Shown one piece after another: positions 59,043 through 64,000 of a stretch of 64,000 nucleotides of DNA. The stretch is from Macrocystis pyrifera. Lineage: Eukaryota; Sar; Phaeophyceae; Laminariales; Laminariaceae. The notes below the pieces were generated by a model that saw only the letters and a program-made list of their open reading frames with translations, was not told the origin of the DNA and made no database searches. Each line of letters begins with the position of its first letter. Position 1 is the first letter of the stretch. The stretch is from contig JASSKH010000002.1 in NCBI GenBank assembly GCA_031763025.1, positions 16,590,468 to 16,654,467 of the forward strand, written 5' to 3'. Both the position numbers and the translations under genes were made by a program.

Positions 59043-59724
59043 CCCCCCCCTATTTATATATATATTATATATGGGTTGGGTTGGCGTCGGTTGGCAACGA
59101 CACTGTAAAACATGCCGCTCACTACGTGAGCTAGACGTCCAGGGTACCGTTTTTTTTTTTTTTTTTTTTTTGGCGGTCGCCCACAGCTGGTCGTCTAGTT
59201 AGATCATTTGTGCGAAGTAAATAACCTTTACTCTGCACAAGGGAATTGATCGTATCACGTAGTGTTCAAGGTAAGGCACCCAGGGGGCAGTTACATAGTA
59301 CCCCCATTGCTGTCTCTGGAAGTGGCCACACCGGAAATTAAACTAACTCATTGAAGCTGTCATCCATATGCAAGTCCGCCTCACAAGCGGTTCTTAGTAG
59401 GATGTAGCTCACCCTTCATGCGACTCGCCAGACACCTCACGGCGCTTCGCGCTTGGTGCCAGCAATGTCTGCCTGGTCGGTGAAAACCCGACATGCTCCG
59501 CCCCGGCATTGTAGGGATGCGAGGGTCTATGGTCATACGACTACGGCCATGCATGAGATCGAGTACATCTCTCTTATCGAGTACACCCCCCCCCACCGAT
59601 TCACACCCTTCCCCTGTCCGAAGTGTCAACAGCCGCGCATGCTCACGAAGGTGGTCGGCCTTTTCCTTCAAATACCCAGCAATACTTGGTGTCAAGAGGT
59701 TGTCTGACGGGCTACCTACTGCCT

Positions 59725-60127
59725 AGTGGTTGATCCAGATGGAAACTGTTTAGCACAGCGTGGCCGGTCGGCACGAAGCCTTGGGTGGCACCTTCCCGCG
59801 AGGTCGTGAAATGCTTCATCGCTAACCTGAAGAAAGTCGGCGGGCGAGGGGGGTTTCAGCAGCCTTGACACGACATATCAGGCGAAGTGGCGTCCACCTC
59901 CCTCATATGCAGCGCAATAGTCAATTGCTGGTGCGCTGCAGATGAGAGAGGTGGACGCCACTTGACCTGGAATATCGCGTCGTGGTTGCTGAAAGCCCCG
60001 CCTGGCCGGTCAGCCTCCTTCCTCGTAACGATGAAACACATCAGGACCTCGCGAGACTATACCACCAAATGCACCGCACCCACCAGACACGCTGTGCCCA
60101 AGCAGTTTCCGTCGGGATCAACCACTA
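59725..60127. mobile_element. Foldback MITE, copy 1
   Basis: 403 bp beginning TAGTGGTTGATCCAGATGG and ending as its inverse (GTCGGGATCAACCACTA). It is an almost complete palindrome with the centre near 59930, where GTGGCGTCCACCT meets AGGTGGACGCCAC. Confidence 0.7.
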
Positions 60128-60440
60128 GACGGTACGTCCCCTCCAGACGACTCAACGCCGAGCATTGCCGGGAGCTCGTCTGGAGGGTACCCGTCTGGAC
60201 CTCCGACTCCCTTCAGCTTATCAATGGAGCACTCCAGGTGCTCTCGAGAATGTACGACCAATCACCTCGCCCCCACGCTCTAATAACGACCCCAAGGGTT
60301 GCCGAGAAATCGTCTGGGGGTACCTCCCGCCTATTACGGGGGAAGTTTGTGTAAATAGGACCTACGGTACACACAAAACCCTATATACTTCCCTACTTTT
60401 ACGAACATTGTTTTATCATATTTATCGCGGTCTCCCTCAA

Positions 60441-60844
60441 TAGTGGTTGATCCTGATTGGAACTGTTTCGGGGCAGCGTAGCTGATGGTGCGATGCGCCT
60501 GGTGGACCTTTCTCGTGAGGCCCTGGTGTTCTTCGTCAAAGACCGGAAGGACGTCGGCCGACCAGGTGAGGCTTTCAGCAGCTCTGACGTGACATGCCAG
60601 GGGAGGTGGTGTCCACCTCTCTTCTCTGCAGCGCACCGGCGTGCCAGGTGCGCTGCAGAGAAGAGAGTTGGACGCCGCTTTGCCTGGAATTTTATGTGAA
60701 GGCTACTGAAAACCCCGCCTATTCGGCCAAACGCCTTCAGATTGTGGATGACGCACATCAGGACGTCGCGATAATGTTCCTCCCGAAGAAATGCAGCCAC
60801 TAGCCACGTTGTCCCTAAGAAGCCTCCATCAAGATCACTCACTG
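60441..60844. mobile_element. Foldback MITE, copy 2
   Basis: Second 404-bp copy of the palindromic element, with TAGTGGTTGATCCTGATTGG at the start and a central GTGTCCACCTCTCTTCTCTG hairpin. More decayed at its right end. Confidence 0.7.
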
Positions 60845-61540
60845 AGCGGTAGGTACCCCTCAGGGCAGTTATCCACACCAAGGATTGCGGGTGTCTTCGA
60901 GAGGAAAAGGCTGCCCACCTTCGTGACCATGCGCGGCTGTCGTCGATGCTTCGGATTGGGAAAGCGTGTCAAGCGGGTCGAGGGTACACTCATTTGTTGC
61001 TTGCGTTAGTCATTTTACCATTGAGCACGCATCCCTTTCGAGACGGAGCATCGGGGTATCACCAACCAACCCGTGGCGGAGATATCCACAATCTCGAGTT
61101 ATGTGGTGCATAGTGCGGACGCTTGTCATCAGGCAAACGACCATATAACGGCACTTAAATTGTTTCTCGGGTAATTGCATTTTTAGTCGTTTCACTACAA
61201 ACTTGATGTAACACTAACCCTAAGCAATGGATACCGATTCGCCTGGGTGCAATTCCGAAGGGGTCCTTGAAACAAACGATTGAGAACGTCCTCGGCGATG
61301 CGGGGGGTGCAGTCTTGGGACAACATGAGGTGGACCTGTCCTCCTGGCTTCTTTCGCTGGTCACGTCGTGTTTCACCATCATAATCTAAGGTTCCAGCCT
61401 TTGGCGAAAGCATCGAGTTTAACTCTCGGAGTGAGGTGCGCCGTCTCTCTTGGTTTTGAAGAGGTCTACAAAAGTGGCGGGTGCCCCTCGCCATGGCCCC
61501 TGTGACCCTCACGACGGACGCTGACGCTCCTAGCCCGGCC

Positions 61541-61683
61541 AGAGGCTTCAGCATTGTCGTCGGTATGGAATGCTTACCACAGCGTCGCGACGTTCGGAGG
61601 TTGAAGAGTATTTGTCAGAGGCTTCAGCATTGTCGTCGGTATGGGATGCAGCGTCGCGACGTTCGGAGGTTGAAGAGTATTTA
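61541..61683 (+). repeat. Tandem duplication of a ~76-bp unit
   Basis: Two copies starting AGAGGCTTCAGCATTGTCG (61541 and 61617); the second lacks 8 bases. Confidence 0.85.
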
Positions 61684-62861
61684 CCATTATACCTACGGCA
61701 AGGCTAAGCCCCCCCCCGGGCAAACGACGTCATCATCCGTTGCGGGGGTCAGCTTCTGCATGGGAGGGGCGTCAACTACTTTCCCGGCCTCCGTCGAGTA
61801 AAGGAAAACGGGGTACCCCACTCCGAGAATGTACTCGACGCTATCTCCCAATGTTTGGAGCATAGGCTGTGTTGGAAAACTACGATGTGACGAGGGAAAA
61901 TGGGTGCTGGTCAACTGCCTTTGCCGGATTTGCGTCAACTATGAAAATCGACGATGGACTAAGTGTCCAGGCGGCAGAAATTTTGTAGTGGACAGGTGGG
62001 GACTCCTCCTCCGCCGGACATCGTGACGCTGCTGTGAGCATTCTCGCAATGCGGTCACAGGCGAAAAAACAAATCCAAGAGCTCGGCGTAATTCCTACTC
62101 ACCAGCAGTATCGTAATTGAAAGATAACATAAAGATTCGTTCATCGCATGTCACATACCATACACTGTTCCAGGAATCGCGCTCGTTGTGCGTTATTTCA
62201 TGGGAAAATGATGGAAATAGAAATGACCAATGTTGGTTTGTCACCGACAAACTATGCTCTGTCGTGACCTCAATGTATTTGTGTGGTGCATACCTAATAC
62301 CAGGTATATCGTAGCAGCCAAAGCGGCATCCATAGAAGTACTGATTGCTTTTCGCGGGGTGTTCCTTCGGTATGTCCTCCGATATCGCTCCCCTGGTGCT
62401 CTGTGCAGACCCTTTTTGAAGAGGCTGGCAGTGATGAAGGGGGGTGCGCCCCACTGCAGTGTGCCGGCGACGCGTAGATCCCTCCTTGCACAACCAATGG
62501 CGGAGTCGTTCGACCTTGCAGGAATATAATATGGTGACACCAAGGCTGCCCAAGCCCTCAAGGGTCTAGCTAGCATGGCCACGAAAGAAGACGGCAACGA
62601 CGGGGATTGAGCATCTACTAGTTACTCCCGAAGCTTTGAGATCGACCATTCCCCTTGCATGGAGCAAGATATTTCACGCCGCACGAAAATATCAAACTCG
62701 ATCGCCACCTGTGACCGACCGCTCAAAAACACAACAATAACAACAAAGAACGGTACCCTGGTTGTCTAGCTCACGTACGTAGTGAGCGGCATGTTCCACA
62801 GTGTCGTTGCCAACCGACACCAACACAACTTATACACAACAATTATAGGGGGGGGGGGGGG

Positions 62862-64000
62862 TGCTTGGAGGACGCAAGGGTTGCGACGTCAGAGGAGGAG
62901 GTAGCTGAGGGGACAGAACAGGATGAGCCATTGTCCAAGGCATCTGAGGTGCATTCCGACAAAATGACGGGAGCCGCTGTGGCACCGCTTCCGGGGTCTT
63001 CGGTATTTGCCCCCCAGAACAAGTATTTCGCTGGCGGAGATGGAGGGAGGGAGGGGGCAAGAGGGCGGGGAGTGGTAGGCTCGAGGGAGCGCAGAACTGC
63101 AGGCGGGTGGGTTGGTGGCCGTGCAGAGGCTTGAGGACGCGCAGTAGGACGTGCGAGTTGCCGGGCTAATGGTCCGGAGGGAGAAGGTCAGTAGTTTGCT
63201 ATGTTATATCATACGTAGCAATTGGTTGTAAGGGGGTGAATATATAGGTGACAAATTGAGCTATCCTATGGTGTGTGATGAATGCTGCATGCACCGTAAG
63301 AAAGACACTACTTTCGGTATTAACAAATTGCCTTATGTTTCTTCCAAACGTTGTGGTAATATTTATGAGCGCTCGTTTGGTCTTGGAGATTTCACGTTCT
63401 GGGCACCACTCCGAACCCGCCACCGCCGACCCTCTCCCCGGATCCCCCTCTACTCCGGCTGGAGGCTGAGTCGGACGCGCGAGGTGTCGTCCAAGTTGAA
63501 GATGAGGCAGATTCGGTACTGGCGGCGGCTGCGGCTACGCTGGACGTCCACGAGCGACAAGCGAACACGGCGATGGCGGTGGTGGCAGCGGTAGTGAGGA
63601 TGCCGGCGCTATCAGCCGAGGAAGCCCAGGCGATCCTGGTGTATACGAAGTATGTTTATTGTTTTCGAGCGAGTGCGAGTTTCTAACTTACACGGCGCCA
63701 GAATGTAAGGACCTGTTGCGAGGTGGCTGACACGACTGACTGATCGATCGACAGACCGGTATCCACTAATTTACATAAGTTGACCCGCGGCTACAAGTAT
63801 TCTGCTTGGTGAGTTCCAAGCGAATGCTGCACAATGTGTTTTTAGTACATGAATAAAACATAGTTAACACTCAGCTGTGACATCGATGAAGGGCGGGAAT
63901 CGACACGACACTCCCCCTCAGACAAGGATTACAAACAAGCCACAGAGGTGAGATTTATAGTTTGCTACGAATTAAATGTCCGTACCCGTATCATACAATA
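62862..64000. other. Host-like DNA with a possible exon
   Basis: No viral gene. On the plus strand, 63468-63650 is open and Ala/Val-rich (for example VLAAAAATLDVHERQ) and ends at a GTATGT splice-donor-like site near 63647. An AATAAA signal is at 63852. These could be parts of a host gene; evidence is weak. Open frames on both strands in 62830-63134 are low complexity. Confidence 0.3.

Larger units (their letters stand above)
59043..62861. mobile_element. 3.8-kb long-terminal-inverted-repeat element
   Basis: About 300 bp at 59043-59335 are the inverse of 62565-62861, including a C/G homopolymer end and TCGGTTGGCAACGACACTGT next to CATGCCGCTCACTACGT. A run of T (59147-59172) interrupts the left repeat. 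Long terminal inverted repeats suit a MULE-type DNA transposon or a large foldback element. No transposase is recognisable inside; the interior consists of nested inverted repeats. No clear target duplication was found because both ends sit in C/G runs. Confidence 0.65.

Noticed and set aside
61195..62597. Possible retroelement or transposase coding inside the long-TIR element
   Set aside because: No RT, integrase or transposase motif could be read in any frame.

Overview
The window looks like a stretch of algal nuclear DNA carrying an integrated, decaying large DNA virus (Nucleocytoviricota). Hallmark viral genes lie between about 3.6 and 56.8 kb: an A32-type packaging ATPase, a UL52/D5-type primase, an A18-type SF2 helicase, a RecD/Pif1-type helicase, a YqaJ-type exonuclease, a collagen-like protein, fibre-like proteins, ankyrin proteins and several short families seen in algal giant viruses. 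The mixture of Fanzor, IS4-type transposase, collagen and FNIP-like repeats is compatible with a phaeovirus-like element in a brown alga or another stramenopile. That assignment is inference and was not tested by any search. The last 7 kb (56.8-64.0 kb) has no convincing genes, is rich in inverted repeats and looks like host DNA.

Many genes are broken. The primase, both helicases, the Fanzor, the IS4 transposase, one ankyrin gene, a MYB-like gene, several virion-type genes and a roughly 2,000-residue surface protein carry frameshifts or in-frame stops. The giant surface gene is also split by a 478-bp insertion that looks like a tRNA-derived SINE with a poly-A tail, which supports residence in a eukaryotic nuclear genome. 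Intact genes include the packaging ATPase, YqaJ nuclease, collagen, a 550-residue fibre, a 749-residue membrane protein and an Asp/Asn hydroxylase. Among the in-frame stops UAG is over-represented, so readthrough or recoding deserves a check against simple decay.

Layout: 0-2.9 kb holds an FNIP-like gene end, a broken secreted protein, a 61-bp tandem array and a broken MYB-like gene, with a 23-bp inverted motif at both sides. 2.9-10.6 kb holds an IS4 fragment, the giant GLUG-type surface gene and a ten-copy 70/102-bp repeat array, which has two inverted copies on the other side of the gene. 10.6-18.1 kb holds the packaging ATPase, RecD-type helicase and ankyrin genes. 18.1-22.9 kb is a duplicated segment (178-bp direct repeats) enclosing the Fanzor and IS4 genes. 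22.9-33 kb holds membrane, hydroxylase, SET-like, BTB-like and unknown genes. 33-36 kb holds small virion-type genes and the split primase. 36-47.9 kb is a surface and structural cluster (fibres, collagen, lipase-like, small membrane proteins) in which several genes share an A-rich TAAAATGT motif upstream. 47.9-56.8 kb holds acidic and basic virion-type proteins, a thioredoxin-like protein, the YqaJ nuclease and the broken A18 helicase. 56.8-64 kb is host-like, with a 3.8-kb long-TIR element containing two foldback MITE copies.
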